DNA of 64,000 nt from Microscilla marina ATCC 23134 (GTDB lineage Bacteria; Bacteroidota; Bacteroidia; Cytophagales; Microscillaceae): assembly GCF_000169175.1 (NCBI RefSeq), contig NZ_AAWS01000044.1:1-64000 (forward strand). Direction: 5' to 3'. The first letter of the stretch is position 1. Each line of letters starts with the position of its first letter. Shown piece after piece: positions 1-9,285 of this stretch. The notes under the pieces are model-generated. The model saw only the letters and a program-made list of their open reading frames with translations, ran no database searches and was not told the DNA's origin. Both the position numbers and the translations under genes were made by a program.

Positions 1-327
1 ATATTTTAGTGGTTTTTTTTCGTGATTCGGCAAAAGCTCCTTAGCCATAAAAACAAAATGATTCCATTCTCGGAAGAAAGAAGTTTTGTTGGTAGAAATA
101 CTATCAACCATATAGAGTACTTCTTCTTCGCCACCTGGACTCATCACAAAATGTACATATTCCTTAAATGAACTCATTTGTAAAATGAGTAATCTTTTTT
201 GAAGGCGAGCTTCCACCAGCGTTTTTTTATTTATGGGAAGTAGTATACCAAAGTGAGTATAAATAAACTCACTTATGATATTAAATTCTCTTTTCCCCAG
301 ATGATTTGTACTTTGAATAATCCGCAT
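1..327 (-). CDS. cheR: CheR-type chemotaxis methyltransferase, N-terminal part (cut by window edge)
   Basis: The first 109 codons of a minus-strand gene that runs off the left edge. The translation shows the all-alpha N-terminal domain of CheR: a segment with GILLPINKKTLVEARLQKRL, then SFKEYVHFV, then the family signature TNKTSFFREWNHF. CheR uses S-adenosylmethionine to methylate glutamates on chemoreceptors; the SAM-binding domain lies outside the window. The ATG at 325-327 was chosen because an in-frame TGA lies a few codons upstream and AAAGG is well placed before it. It starts about 20 bases after the receptor gene stops, so it is the last visible gene of the che operon. Confidence 0.85.
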   Translation of the reverse strand, partial: MRIIQSTNHLGKREFNIISEFIYTHFGILLPINKKTLVEARLQKRLLILQMSSFKEYVHFVMSPGGEEEVLYMVDSISTNKTSFFREWNHFVFMAKELLPNHEKKPLKY

Positions 328-347
328 CAGTATCAATCAATTAACCT

Positions 348-2117
348 TTAATATCTGGTAAAATCTTCATCGCTTACATCAGAATCACCTAAATTGAGGT
401 TGATTCCTTTTGCTCTATTTTTTACTCTCCCTCTATTTTGTTGAATGTTTGTGGGTACTTGAAAAGGGGAGTTGATTGATGATTCACTTATTTCATGACC
501 GTGTTGTAATTTAAAAAAGCTAATCATGTTTTTGAGTGAATTGGCTTGGCTGGATAACTCTTCTGAGGTAGCAGCTAATTCATCAGAGCCTGTCACGTTT
601 TGTTGCATGACTAGATTTAATTCTTGAATAGCACTGTTGACTTGTGTCGATGCAGAGCTTTGCTCCAAACTTGCTGCATTGATTTCCTGGACCAGTTGGG
701 TAGTTTTCTGAATGTTAGGGACTAACTCATTGAAAAGTTTGCTGGCATTTTCAGCAATGGTCACATTAGATTTAGAAAGGGTATCAATTTCTATCGCAGC
801 ATTCTGACTCCGCTCTGCAAGTTTTCTTACTTCTGCCGCAACCACGGCGAATCCTTTGCCTACTTCACCTGCTCTGGCTGCTTCTACAGCGGCATTTAGG
901 GCAAGTATATCTGTTCGTCTGGCAATCTCATTGATAATCGTTATTTTGTCAGCAATATTTTTCATAGATGATGCCGTCTCAACTACCGCATCTTTTCCTG
1001 TCTCTACTTCTTTGAGGGTATTCATGGCCATTTTCTCGGTCTGTTTTGAGTTTCCAGTATTTTGTTCAATGTTAGCAAGCATTTGCTCCATAGATACTGA
1101 CACCTCCTCAGTAGATGCCGCCTGTGAATTGGCTCCTTCGGCGATATTTTGAGCAGAGCGGCTCATTTCTCTGCTGACAATCGTGATGTTGTCTGCTCCA
1201 GCTCTTATCTCTGAAACAATTTCTTTTAACTTTTTGACCATTGCTTGGACACTGGCATACAAACCAGTAGCATCTTTTTTATCAATATCAATACTTAAAT
1301 CACCATTAGAAATTTTGTTAAGCATTTGTGCCACCTCAGCAGGTTCTCCTCCCAATGTGTTCAGTACGTTACGGGTAATATATAATATGGCAAATGCTCC
1401 AACAATCAACGCTAGTAAAATACTAAATACCACGATGTTTTTTGTGGTATCAGCCATCGATTCTTGCTTTTTTAAACGGGTTGATAACAAGCTTGATTCT
1501 ATATCTTTGAATTCCTTCAGTCTGGCTCGAATTTGATCCATGTACTGTTTACCTTCCTTTTTATCGAATAAGGCATAAAATGCATTCAAATCCTTCATGT
1601 TTTCCAAATCAAGCAAGAGTTGTTGCTTATTGATTTTATCAAGCGTTGAGGAGACTACTACATTTTTTATCGCGTCTAATTTATTTCTATTACTCGACTT
1701 ATTCTCTGTTTTTTTTCCTTCCCTGACAGACCTCCGAATATTGATATAATTCTTGGCAATTTCTCTCCTCCAGGATTGTGCTTGACTCTCAATATTAGCC
1801 AACCGTTGCACTTGCGGAGGATTATCACTTACCGTCGTTTTGAGTTCCGAGATTAGTTTGTCAAAAGAAACTTTACCAGAGTTATAAGGCTCAAGAAACT
1901 CTTCATCTCCACTAATGGCAAAGCCACGCATACCCGTTTCCTGGTCAATCATATAGCGTTCAAGCTGATTGGCCTTCCCAATCACTTTATAGGTATGTTC
2001 TACCCATTTGGTATCATCAAGGAGCTTATCGATGTTAAAATAAACAAGGACACCCACCAGGAGTAGCACCAGCATTGTGACTCCATTTCCTAAAATTAAT
2101 TGGGTTCTAAATTTCAT
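348..2117 (-). CDS. Methyl-accepting chemotaxis protein with CHASE3 sensor domain
   Basis: A 589-residue membrane chemoreceptor. Residues about 9-28 form the first membrane helix; residues about 35-180 resemble a CHASE3 extracytoplasmic sensor (the [20 protein letters not shown] segment is typical). A second membrane helix follows near 226-248, then a HAMP linker ([10 protein letters not shown]) and a long methyl-accepting coiled coil. The hairpin tip that contacts CheA and CheW is recognisable as [20 protein letters not shown], followed by VRKLAERS. It would signal through the CheW, CheA and CheY encoded upstream in the same direction. The ligand cannot be told from sequence. Complete and of normal length. 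Confidence 0.93.
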   Translation of the reverse strand: MKFRTQLILGNGVTMLVLLLVGVLVYFNIDKLLDDTKWVEHTYKVIGKANQLERYMIDQETGMRGFAISGDEEFLEPYNSGKVSFDKLISELKTTVSDNPPQVQRLANIESQAQSWRREIAKNYINIRRSVREGKKTENKSSNRNKLDAIKNVVVSSTLDKINKQQLLLDLENMKDLNAFYALFDKKEGKQYMDQIRARLKEFKDIESSLLSTRLKKQESMADTTKNIVVFSILLALIVGAFAILYITRNVLNTLGGEPAEVAQMLNKISNGDLSIDIDKKDATGLYASVQAMVKKLKEIVSEIRAGADNITIVSREMSRSAQNIAEGANSQAASTEEVSVSMEQMLANIEQNTGNSKQTEKMAMNTLKEVETGKDAVVETASSMKNIADKITIINEIARRTDILALNAAVEAARAGEVGKGFAVVAAEVRKLAERSQNAAIEIDTLSKSNVTIAENASKLFNELVPNIQKTTQLVQEINAASLEQSSASTQVNSAIQELNLVMQQNVTGSDELAATSEELSSQANSLKNMISFFKLQHGHEISESSINSPFQVPTNIQQNRGRVKNRAKGINLNLGDSDVSDEDFTRY

Positions 2118-2212
2118 AACTGTGCTAAGTTTTAGTAAAAGTTTATTGAAAATCTTAGTAAGCCCATCAGGGCATTTGCAACCTGCGACTGGGCTCCCGG
2201 ATGGATGATGTA

Positions 2213-2956
2213 CTACAAGTCGGGCTGAATTGTAAGATGCTTTCCAAATTTAAGTGATCTTTCATAAATAATTTGAGCCATTAAAGTGTATCTATTGCCC
2301 TCATTCTGCTCAAAAAAAGCTTCATAGCTTCGGCTATGCACTGTTTTTTTGAATTGTCTGAGAACAATATATTTTCTTGAATTGGCACATCTTATTTTTT
2401 TTAGATCACTTAAGAAACCCAGAAACAATATATCTTGCGTTCTTTTGGAAAATAAACCCGTGTAGTTGACTCCAAAAGCATAGAAAAAATAGATAAGGTT
2501 TTGATTACCAGGTGCAGCGGCTACTTGTAAGAATAGCCCAAGCCCTTGATTGGTTTTTGTATCTTCAGGGAATATTAATTGATCAGTGATAAGATAGTAA
2601 CCTAATAATCCAGTTCGTTCAGGAGCAGCTTCATTTCGAGAGATGGGTTGAAAGTCTCCTATGTAGGTAGCAGTTGGGTTTCCTCCGTGGGCATTGACTC
2701 CGTTCACCAGTAGCTTGCCGTTTTTCCATAGTCCTGCTTTTTTTGTATCCAGGCTTATGATCAGATGCACCCTGCCCATATAATCACTCTCTGTTTGCAG
2801 GCCACTATCAAAATTGTGAAATATGTCACCTTGTATGATAGTAGTAAAATCAAAAGGGCTTTTAGAGCCTGAGGAGCTGGTTATTGAGTTTATATCCCTT
2901 TTCTTAGGCTCTTGAGCATAAATCATTAAGAATATACAAAAGCGATTTGCAATCAT
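2213..2956 (-). pseudogene. Remnant of an OprB-like carbohydrate-selective porin, internally deleted and capped by a MITE
   Basis: The open frame is 247 codons, but only the part encoded by about 2411-2956 resembles OprB-family outer-membrane porins: FDFTTIIQGDIFHNF, LIISLDTKKAGLWKNGKLLV, NAHGGNPTATYIGDF, EAAPERTGLLG, then a late-barrel segment YYLITDQLIFPED and YAFGVNYTGLF. OprB relatives are usually around 400 residues. Here the segment after ERTGL appears to jump straight to late strands, as if about 150 codons were lost. The last 60 codons are not porin at all: they read through the repeat at 2253-2410. The short N-terminus (FCIFLMIYAQ) looks like a damaged signal peptide. It sits inside the che operon between cheW and the receptor gene. 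Probably non-functional. Confidence 0.7.
2253..2410 (-). repeat. MITE-like element, copy A
   Basis: A 158-bp unit bounded by AGTGATCT at 2253-2260 and its inverse AGATCACT at 2403-2410, with TA on both flanks. It is nearly identical, in inverse orientation, to 6210-6370. It carries a small internal hairpin around CATAGC/GCTATG and encodes no transposase, so it fits a non-autonomous element. Here it interrupts the porin frame and supplies the final codons. Confidence 0.75.
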
Positions 2957-3072
2957 TAGGTTGAGTTTTAATTGATTGAAAATTTGAAAACATGATAGAT
3001 TTACATATTCGCTTGGTGTACACTTTTTCGTTTGATGCTATTAATTAAATAATATGTATTAAATCTTTATTT

Positions 3073-3555
3073 TTAAGTCATTTCGGTGAGTGTGTCCATC
3101 TCAGAAGGAGAAAATATTTTGTCTACATTGATAAGCATTACAAACATTTCATCCAGCTTGAGAATGCCTTCTACAAAAACAGCATTTTTGTAATCTTCCA
3201 GGGAAGGTGGTGGTGTGATTTCGTCAGAAGAGTATTGTACCACATCCCAAGCATTGTCCACCACAGCTCCTACTAACAGCGACTCTTTTTGATAGTTTAT
3301 TTCTAGCACAATGATTCTGGTTTTTGGACTATCAATTACTGTTTCGAGGCCAAACCTTAGGCGAGTATCAAAAATCGGAAGGATATTTCCTCTTAAGTTT
3401 AATATCCCCCTTGCAAAAGCAGAAGTCTTTGGGATACGGGTAATGGGTTGCATTTCCAAAACTTCTCGTACTCTTTGAATAGGAGCTGCAAAGTATTCGT
3501 CACCCAAAGTAAATGTCAGATATGATGCTAATGCCTTTTCTGTGTTTTCCGCCAT
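3073..3555 (-). CDS. cheW: Chemotaxis coupling protein CheW
   Basis: A 160-residue CheW-like adaptor, the usual length. It shows the family pattern: LTFTLGDEYFAAPIQRVREVLE near the start, the conserved RIPKTSAFARGILNLRGNILP region (residues about 40-60), and DNAWDVVQ late. CheW joins chemoreceptors to the CheA kinase at the inner membrane. The cheA stop lies only four bases upstream of its start, so the two are co-transcribed and probably translationally coupled. The next frame downstream is the porin remnant. Confidence 0.93.
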   Translation of the reverse strand: MAENTEKALASYLTFTLGDEYFAAPIQRVREVLEMQPITRIPKTSAFARGILNLRGNILPIFDTRLRFGLETVIDSPKTRIIVLEINYQKESLLVGAVVDNAWDVVQYSSDEITPPPSLEDYKNAVFVEGILKLDEMFVMLINVDKIFSPSEMDTLTEMT

Positions 3556-3559
3556 TTGA

Positions 3560-5575
3560 TTAGTTATTTGAATGAAATTGATGAATCAATCTATGAGTAT
3601 CCAGTACCAAAGCAAGTGAGCCATCACCTAATATGGAGCTTCCCAGAATGTATTTTTGGGTGCTGAAGTGTTTTCCAATAGGTTTTATTATGGCCTGAAT
3701 TTCGCCATAAATTTTATCAACTGCTATGCCTTGGCTTTTCTCATTATTTGATAACATAATGACATCCATCTCCTTAATATCAATATTTTCCTGTTGATTG
3801 AACTGAAACTCTTTTCGTAAATTAAGTACTGATATTTGCTGTCCATCTACTTGCACCAGAAAAGAAAAATAATCTTCTCGTTCAATTGATTTCGTCGGGA
3901 GACGATAAATCTGGTCAATACTAAACATAGGTACAATGTATTTTACATTTTCCACATCCACCAGTAACCCATCTATAATAGATAGTGTTAATGGCAAACG
4001 GATCGTAAAGTGGGTTCCCTTTTGAGGAGTAGATGAAATATGCAAATTCCCTTTCAGGCTATCAATATTTTTCTTTACTACATCCATTCCAACTCCCCTT
4101 CCCGAAAGCTCCGTTAACTCATCAGCAGTACTAAAACCAGGATAACAAATCAAGTGATACAATTCTTCATCTGACATAACTTCACTTTGCTCAATGATTC
4201 CTCTTTCAATTGCCTTTGCTCTGACTTTGTCCGCATTGATTCCACGACCATCATCTTTTATTTCTATGATGACATCTGTTCCCGTGTAATAGCCACTCAA
4301 AGTAATTAGTCCAGTTTCTTTTTTTTCTTTTTTTAACCTTTCCTCACTAGGCTCAATCCCGTGATCAATAGAATTCCTTAAAATATGAAGTAATGGATTT
4401 TCTAAAGACTCAATCATATGTTTATCCAGCTCTGTATCTCCTCCCACCATCTCAAACTCTACTTTTTTTCCCTGTTGTTTAGATAAATTTCTTACCATTC
4501 TTTTAAACTGGGTATTGAGGGTACTCAAAGGACGTAAATTTAGGCTAAATACATCCTCTCTAAGGTGATTGATTTCCAGCTCTATCTTTTCAGTAATCAG
4601 GTTTAAATCGTTTAAACTATGTGTGGAAGCAATATTTTTTAAGGACGAATTGAGGGTCATCAACTCACTTACTGCATTAATTAAACGATTTACTTTATAC
4701 TTTGAAATACGAGTACTTCCTGTACGCTCGTTTGCCTTATTTTCGTTGATTGCTGTTGAGTTGTCCTGACTAGCTACCTCAGGCTTGTTTTTTGAAACTT
4801 GTTCTGAAAGGTTTGCGAATATTTTTTTGGTATCTTCTAAGGAAGGTAATTCTTTTTTATCCTGGATTTGCTCGTTGAGCTTAGTCTTCATTTGCTCACT
4901 CAAATGAAAGTCTTCTGATGAACCCAATTCTTGGATGGAGATCTCAAAGTCATCCTCCACAAACAAAAACAAAGCCTCTAGCTCGTCTTTTTCACTGACT
5001 TGATCTACAATGATGAACCAAAACAAAATCTCTTCCTCATGCGCTATCCTTTTAAGAAAGTAATTTTCATAAGTGCTTTTTAACTCCTTTATAACAAAAA
5101 TGATGGGATGTTCCGTATCTGTTTTTAGGGGGGATATTGGTTTGATTGTCATTCCATAAACATAATTCATTTTAGGAACTATATTTTCCAGGTTTTGGTC
5201 TTGATTCTGTAATTGTTTGAGAACAGCGATCAAATTTTGTTGATTTTCTTTCAGAAAATGATCTGTAAGATTGGGATCTTTTAAAACCTTTTTGATGTGA
5301 TCAACTGCCTGAAAGCTTAGGCTAAGAATTTGATCATCTATTTTTTTTGCTCCATCTCTCAACAGGGCAAAGATGGCCTCAATCTCGTGAATAAAACTCC
5401 CTAAATGATCAAGACCTATCATAAGTGCTCCACCTTTGATGGTATGTAAATACCTGAATATATTATTCAAATACTCTTCGTTTGACAAGTCTTTTTCCAG
5501 TTCTATTAAGTCACTCTCAAGATCAGTCAACATATCCTGAGACTCTTGAATAAACTTTTCACTGAATTGGCTCAT
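3560..5575 (-). CDS. cheA: Chemotaxis histidine kinase CheA
   Basis: A 671-residue hybrid kinase. The N-terminal phosphotransfer (P1) domain carries the phospho-accepting histidine in YLHTIKGGALMIG (His44). A variable middle of about 200 residues follows, then the dimerisation helices (RISKYKVNRLINAVSELMTL), the ATP-binding domain with an N-box (HILRNSIDHGIEPSEERL) and glycine-rich loops (DDGRGI, GRGVGMDVVK), and a C-terminal CheW-like domain from about residue 535. It autophosphorylates in response to receptors and passes phosphate to CheY. It lies between cheY and cheW in one operon. Confidence 0.95.
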   Translation of the reverse strand: MSQFSEKFIQESQDMLTDLESDLIELEKDLSNEEYLNNIFRYLHTIKGGALMIGLDHLGSFIHEIEAIFALLRDGAKKIDDQILSLSFQAVDHIKKVLKDPNLTDHFLKENQQNLIAVLKQLQNQDQNLENIVPKMNYVYGMTIKPISPLKTDTEHPIIFVIKELKSTYENYFLKRIAHEEEILFWFIIVDQVSEKDELEALFLFVEDDFEISIQELGSSEDFHLSEQMKTKLNEQIQDKKELPSLEDTKKIFANLSEQVSKNKPEVASQDNSTAINENKANERTGSTRISKYKVNRLINAVSELMTLNSSLKNIASTHSLNDLNLITEKIELEINHLREDVFSLNLRPLSTLNTQFKRMVRNLSKQQGKKVEFEMVGGDTELDKHMIESLENPLLHILRNSIDHGIEPSEERLKKEKKETGLITLSGYYTGTDVIIEIKDDGRGINADKVRAKAIERGIIEQSEVMSDEELYHLICYPGFSTADELTELSGRGVGMDVVKKNIDSLKGNLHISSTPQKGTHFTIRLPLTLSIIDGLLVDVENVKYIVPMFSIDQIYRLPTKSIEREDYFSFLVQVDGQQISVLNLRKEFQFNQQENIDIKEMDVIMLSNNEKSQGIAVDKIYGEIQAIIKPIGKHFSTQKYILGSSILGDGSLALVLDTHRLIHQFHSNN

Positions 5576-5657
5576 TTAATTAATTGGTTGACAGGTTGTT
5601 TATTTTGAATAGTCACTTTTGTGAACATCATTAAACAAAGGAAAAATAATGATTAGC

Positions 5658-6041
5658 TTACTTTTCAGATTTGCTTAACGCATGTCTAATCTTTCCTTTA
5701 AAAACCTTATAATCATATGGCTTTTCAATCCAATCAGTGAGTCCAGCATCTTTTGCTTTCTTCTTTTTCTTAATATCACTTTCAGTAGTTAGCATAATGA
5801 ACGGAATATTGGCAATGTCAGCGTTTGTATGTTCTCTAATCTTGGTAAGTAATTTCATTCCGCTCATGTTAGGCATATTATAATCGCTTAAAATCAAGTC
5901 AATGCTTGAGGGTGATTCGTCCAAGATTTTTAATGCCTCTAAACCGTAACTTGCGGTTACAATTTCATACTCATTAAGAGCATTGGCAACCACATTACGC
6001 ACTGCTTGCATGTCTTCTACAATTAAAATTTTCTTTTTCAT
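5658..6041 (-). CDS. cheY: CheY-like single-domain response regulator
   Basis: A 127-residue receiver domain with no output domain. The acidic pair is in LIVEDMQ near the N-terminus, the phospho-acceptor is Asp53 in LILSDYNMPNMSG, the conserved Thr is in FIMLTTES, and the Lys is in IEKPYDYK. It would receive phosphate from CheA and act on the motility machinery; Microscilla-like bacteria glide rather than swim, so its target is unknown. It is the first gene of the operon, 82 bases before cheA. Confidence 0.93.
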   Translation of the reverse strand: MKKKILIVEDMQAVRNVVANALNEYEIVTASYGLEALKILDESPSSIDLILSDYNMPNMSGMKLLTKIREHTNADIANIPFIMLTTESDIKKKKKAKDAGLTDWIEKPYDYKVFKGKIRHALSKSEK

Positions 6042-7020
6042 AGTTTAGTGAATTGTTAATACCATAATAAAATGAGTTCAGGTTATCAATGAATTCAGGT
6101 GAAATCCTCATTCAATTTGTATCACTATTCTCTTAATTGTTAGCTGATTCTTTGTGTTTTTTTATTCCTGTTTATATACCTGTGTAAATAATGCCTCTAA
6201 AACTGTATAAGTGATCTGGAAAAAATAAGATGTGCCAATTTAAGAAAATATATTGTTCTCAGACAATTCAAAAAAAACGGTGCATAGCCAAAGCTATGAG
6301 GCTTTTTTTTTGAGAAGAATGAGGGCAATAGATACACTTTAATGGCTTAAATTATTTATGAAAGATCACTAAAGAAATTCGATTTTATAATTTTATCTCA
6401 AAAAGGTTTTCAATACAATATACATAATTAGTGTTAAGGATGTTCAGTTTATGATAAAATAAGAGTTGGTTTCAGAATAAAAAACAGTGTGAAAACAGCC
6501 TAATAATAACTGAGTTTTTGGAGAAGAGAATTGTTTTGTGGGATGAAATATACTGCTCCCCAAAAACTGGACATTGAAAATTGATAAATAGAGTTGTATG
6601 AAGTTTTGTTAATTAGTGATATACAGGCAGTTAACTATGCGTTAAGTACATAAATGTAGGAGTAAGTCCTTGTGGTAGACCTTTCAAAGAGCAAACATAA
6701 ATGCATAAAATGCCTTTTAAAGGAAAATGCCCTTATTTGTACTCGTTGTAACCTTGTAAGGTGTTTATTACCAGGTAACTACAAAGCTTTGTACACTCCT
6801 AATTGATAAATTTAAAATACTGGCTTAAAATGTCTAATTTTAGCTCATGGCAAAGTACAAAAAGCATTCAGCTTCCTTGAAGGCAAAAGTTGCGTTGTAA
6901 TGTTTTTATTGGAAGACTTTCCTAGCGATCTTTTGATGATTTTACTAACCTAAACAGACACTTTTTTTACACTATATTTACACCAAGCAATTGGTAGGTG
7001 AAGACAGAGAGGAAACAAAA
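6042..7020. other. Long gene-free stretch upstream of the che operon
   Basis: About 1 kb with no credible reading frame. It holds the promoter region of cheY, the MITE-like copy B at 6210-6370, and near 6551-6573 a motif (CTCCCCAAAAACTGGACA) that resembles the end of IS3-family elements but has no partner or transposase nearby. The rest is AT-rich sequence in which nothing else is recognised. Confidence 0.6.
6210..6370 (+). repeat. MITE-like element, copy B
   Basis: A 161-bp unit bounded by AGTGATCT (6210-6217) and AGATCACT (6363-6370), inverse in orientation and about 90 percent identical by eye to copy A at 2253-2410. Small indels in homopolymers break the open frame that copy A retains. 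The two copies bracket cheW, cheA and cheY. Confidence 0.75.
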
Positions 7021-7025
7021 AAAAA

Positions 7026-7053
7026 CCGTCATCAGAAATTTTTCCGATGACGG
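7026..7053 (-). terminator. Intrinsic terminator downstream of the tRNA pair
   Basis: An 8-bp stem, CCGTCATC (7026-7033) with GATGACGG (7046-7053), loop of 12, flanked on the minus strand by a run of T and on the plus strand by TTTTTT. It lies just past the 3' end of the minus-strand tRNA at 7062 and may work in both directions. Confidence 0.85.
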
Positions 7054-7061
7054 TTTTTTAG

Positions 7062-7135
7062 TGGACCCACCTGGGCTCGAACCAGGGACCACCTGATTAT
7101 GAGTCAGGTGCTCTAACCAACTGAGCTATAGGTCC
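7062..7135 (-). tRNA. tRNA with CAU anticodon (tRNA-Met or tRNA-Ile2), copy 2
   Basis: A 74-nt cloverleaf on the minus strand starting GGACCTATAGCTCAGTTGG. The anticodon loop is CTCATAA, giving anticodon CAU; the T-arm reads GGTTCGAGCC; the discriminator base is A; no CCA is encoded. The CAU anticodon is shared by elongator Met and by lysidine-modified Ile2. The GGACC/GGTCC acceptor ends recall Ile2, but isotype cannot be settled by eye. Identical to the copy at 7226-7299. Confidence 0.95.
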
Positions 7136-7225
7136 GTTGATTTTTTATAAAGTTACAGCTTTTTTTGTAAAAAAGCATCTAAAGTCTGCAAAAGCAGTAA
7201 ATCACTCCTTTTGAATGATTTTTAG

Positions 7226-7299
7226 TGGACCCACCTGGGCTCGAACCAGGGACCACCTGATTATGAGTCAGGTGCTCTAACCAACTGAGCTATAGGTCC
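7226..7299 (-). tRNA. tRNA with CAU anticodon (tRNA-Met or tRNA-Ile2), copy 1
   Basis: Base-for-base the same 74-nt tRNA as 7062-7135, 90 bases upstream in the same direction. The spacer between the two shares only a few bases next to the 3' end, so this is a gene duplication of the tRNA itself. Both copies probably share one transcript ending at the hairpin at 7026-7053. Confidence 0.95.
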
Positions 7300-7397
7300 T
7301 TACATTCAGCTTTTGAAAATTTAATTCCGAATTCTTGCTAAATGAGGGTGCAATTTTACATCTTTGCATTTACATTCGCAAACAAAAAATAAAAAAA

Positions 7398-8072
7398 TTG
7401 AAAAATTTCACTGAATACCAAGTTTCCCATAATCGTATCAAAAATATTATCTTCGATTTAGGGGGGGTAGTTATCAATATAGACTGGCAGTTGACGATTG
7501 ACGCTTTTCAGCAATTGGCCGACCCTGCCTACCGCGATCAAAACGAAGACCTGATTCAGAAGGGGACTTACAAAGCACAGTTTTTTGAAGATTATGAAGT
7601 AGGTAAAATCAGTGACACCGTTTTTTTTCAACACCTCCGCGAAACCTTTCACCTACAGGCAACCGATGACCAAATTGCCCATGCCTGGAATGCTTTACTG
7701 CAAAACATACCCCAAGAACGCATAGCATTGATAAAGAAACTAGGCGAAACCCACCGCACCTTTATATTGAGTAACACCAATGCGGTACATATTGCCGAGG
7801 CCACCCACATTTTGCAGCGCGAAAATGGCATTGCCGGCTTTGACCATTTGGTAGAAAAAGCCTACTACTCGCATACCATGCACAAGCGCAAACCTTGGGC
7901 AAGCATCTACGAGCAAGTAGTCGATGAAAATAACCTAAAACCGGAAGAAACCTTGTTTATTGACGATGGGCTGGCTAATATAGAAGCCGCAAACGGCGTA
8001 GGGTTGCAAGGTTTGCACGTAGTGGCTAATCTTGATGGCTGGCTTCAGTTTTTTCAAACAACCTTGGTTTAG
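7398..8072 (+). CDS. HAD-superfamily phosphatase (subfamily IA)
   Basis: A predicted cytosolic phosphatase of the haloacid dehalogenase superfamily. Motif I is IIFDLGGVV, motif II FILSNTN, motif III a lysine in HKRKPWASIYEQV, and motif IV LFIDDGLANIEAA. The DLGG form of motif I is typical of YihX-like sugar-phosphate phosphatases, but the substrate is not predictable. There is no ATG before the core: the frame is open from 7335 (TTG), but the in-frame TTG at 7398 fits the domain start and follows an A-rich leader, giving 224 residues. The start is therefore uncertain. The next gene starts 37 bases after the stop. Confidence 0.82.
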   Translation: MKNFTEYQVSHNRIKNIIFDLGGVVINIDWQLTIDAFQQLADPAYRDQNEDLIQKGTYKAQFFEDYEVGKISDTVFFQHLRETFHLQATDDQIAHAWNALLQNIPQERIALIKKLGETHRTFILSNTNAVHIAEATHILQRENGIAGFDHLVEKAYYSHTMHKRKPWASIYEQVVDENNLKPEETLFIDDGLANIEAANGVGLQGLHVVANLDGWLQFFQTTLV

Positions 8073-8109
8073 ACTTCCCCATATATTTTTCAAACATTCC
8101 TTAATTTTC

Positions 8110-9285
8110 ATGCGCAACAAAATAAAGGTTTATAGTATACACCTGATACTATTTATCATCACCCTGATTACCACCACTCTGGCAGGGGCTGAGTGGACTT
8201 ATGGCAGGTTGGTGTTTGACGACAAAGAGGCGATTGATTGGCTTACCCAAGAGAAATTTTTGCAGGGCTTTGCCTTTTCCCTGCCCTTTTTAGGCTTTCT
8301 CACTGTACATGAGTTTGGACATTACCTCACCGCACGCTGGCACAAGGTAAAAGTAAGTTTACCCTTTTATATCCCTATGTGGTTGGGTTTTTCGTTTAGC
8401 ATTGGCACCATGGGGGCTTTTATCAAAATAAAGGAAGACCTTCAGTCGCGTAAATTGTTTTTTGACATAGGCATAGCAGGACCTTTGGCGGGTTTTATAG
8501 TAGCTTTAGGAGTACTTATTTATGGTTTTACCCATTTGCCGCCGCCCGAATACCTTCAGGCCATTTTGGCACAACAACCCCAAATGCCCCAAGGTCAAAA
8601 TACTGAATATCTGGTAGTGGGTTCCAACCTTTTGTTTACTTTATTGGAGGTTACCCTGGCAGACCCCAATTTGGTACCCAGCCACTACAACATGATTCAT
8701 TATCCATTGTTGATGGCAGGTTTTTTTGGTTTGTTTTTCACCGCATTGAACCTTTTACCAATCGGGCAGCTCGACGGAGGTCATGTGTTATATGCACTGA
8801 TTGGTTATAAAAACCATCAACGAGCCGCCTTGGTATTTTTTCTTGGCTTTGTGTTTTATGCCGGGCTGGGCTTTTTCTCACCCCACCAACCACTTAGTTG
8901 GCTTGCCTGGTCTCCTGCCTATCTCTTGTTTTTATACATTGTATTCTCTAAAGCCACCCACGGCTTCCGCAACATTTTACTGCTGGCGATGTCGGTATTT
9001 ACTGCCCAATTTTTGTTTGCCTTCTTTTTTCCCGAAGTCAAAGGCTACCTGGGTTGGTTGGTGTTTTCTTTTTTGTTGGGGCGTGTGTTGGGCATTTATC
9101 ACCCCCCTGCCCTCGAAGACCGCCCCTTGAATTTGCCCCGCCGTGTTTTAGGTTGGTTTACTTTGCTTATATTTGTACTTTGTTTTAGCCCTCAACCGCT
9201 ACAGGTCGAGCGCAAACCTGAAGGGGCAAAGCCTACGCCTCTTGAGAAAAAAATCCAGCAAAACCAGTTGCTGAAGAAGCCGTGA
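8110..9285 (+). CDS. Site-2 protease family (M50) membrane metallopeptidase
   Basis: A 391-residue polytopic membrane protein. Zinc ligands are in TVHEFGHYLTARW (His67, Glu68, His71) inside an early membrane helix, and the third ligand is in NLLPIGQLDGGH. About eight hydrophobic segments are visible and no PDZ domain is seen, unlike RseP; the layout recalls the EGY/SpoIVFB-like branch. Such enzymes cut membrane-embedded substrates such as anti-sigma factors. The frame is open from 8032, but the ATG at 8110 gives a normal N-terminus and avoids overlap with the HAD gene. Confidence 0.87.
   Translation: MRNKIKVYSIHLILFIITLITTTLAGAEWTYGRLVFDDKEAIDWLTQEKFLQGFAFSLPFLGFLTVHEFGHYLTARWHKVKVSLPFYIPMWLGFSFSIGTMGAFIKIKEDLQSRKLFFDIGIAGPLAGFIVALGVLIYGFTHLPPPEYLQAILAQQPQMPQGQNTEYLVVGSNLLFTLLEVTLADPNLVPSHYNMIHYPLLMAGFFGLFFTALNLLPIGQLDGGHVLYALIGYKNHQRAALVFFLGFVFYAGLGFFSPHQPLSWLAWSPAYLLFLYIVFSKATHGFRNILLLAMSVFTAQFLFAFFFPEVKGYLGWLVFSFLLGRVLGIYHPPALEDRPLNLPRRVLGWFTLLIFVLCFSPQPLQVERKPEGAKPTPLEKKIQQNQLLKKP

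Noticed and set aside
856-1536. Plus-strand frames opposite the chemoreceptor gene
   Set aside because: They mirror the low-complexity heptads of the receptor coiled coil on the other strand and show no family pattern or start signal.
7062-7299. Twin tRNAs as an assembly duplication
   Set aside because: The sequences around the two copies differ beyond a few bases, so they are distinct loci.
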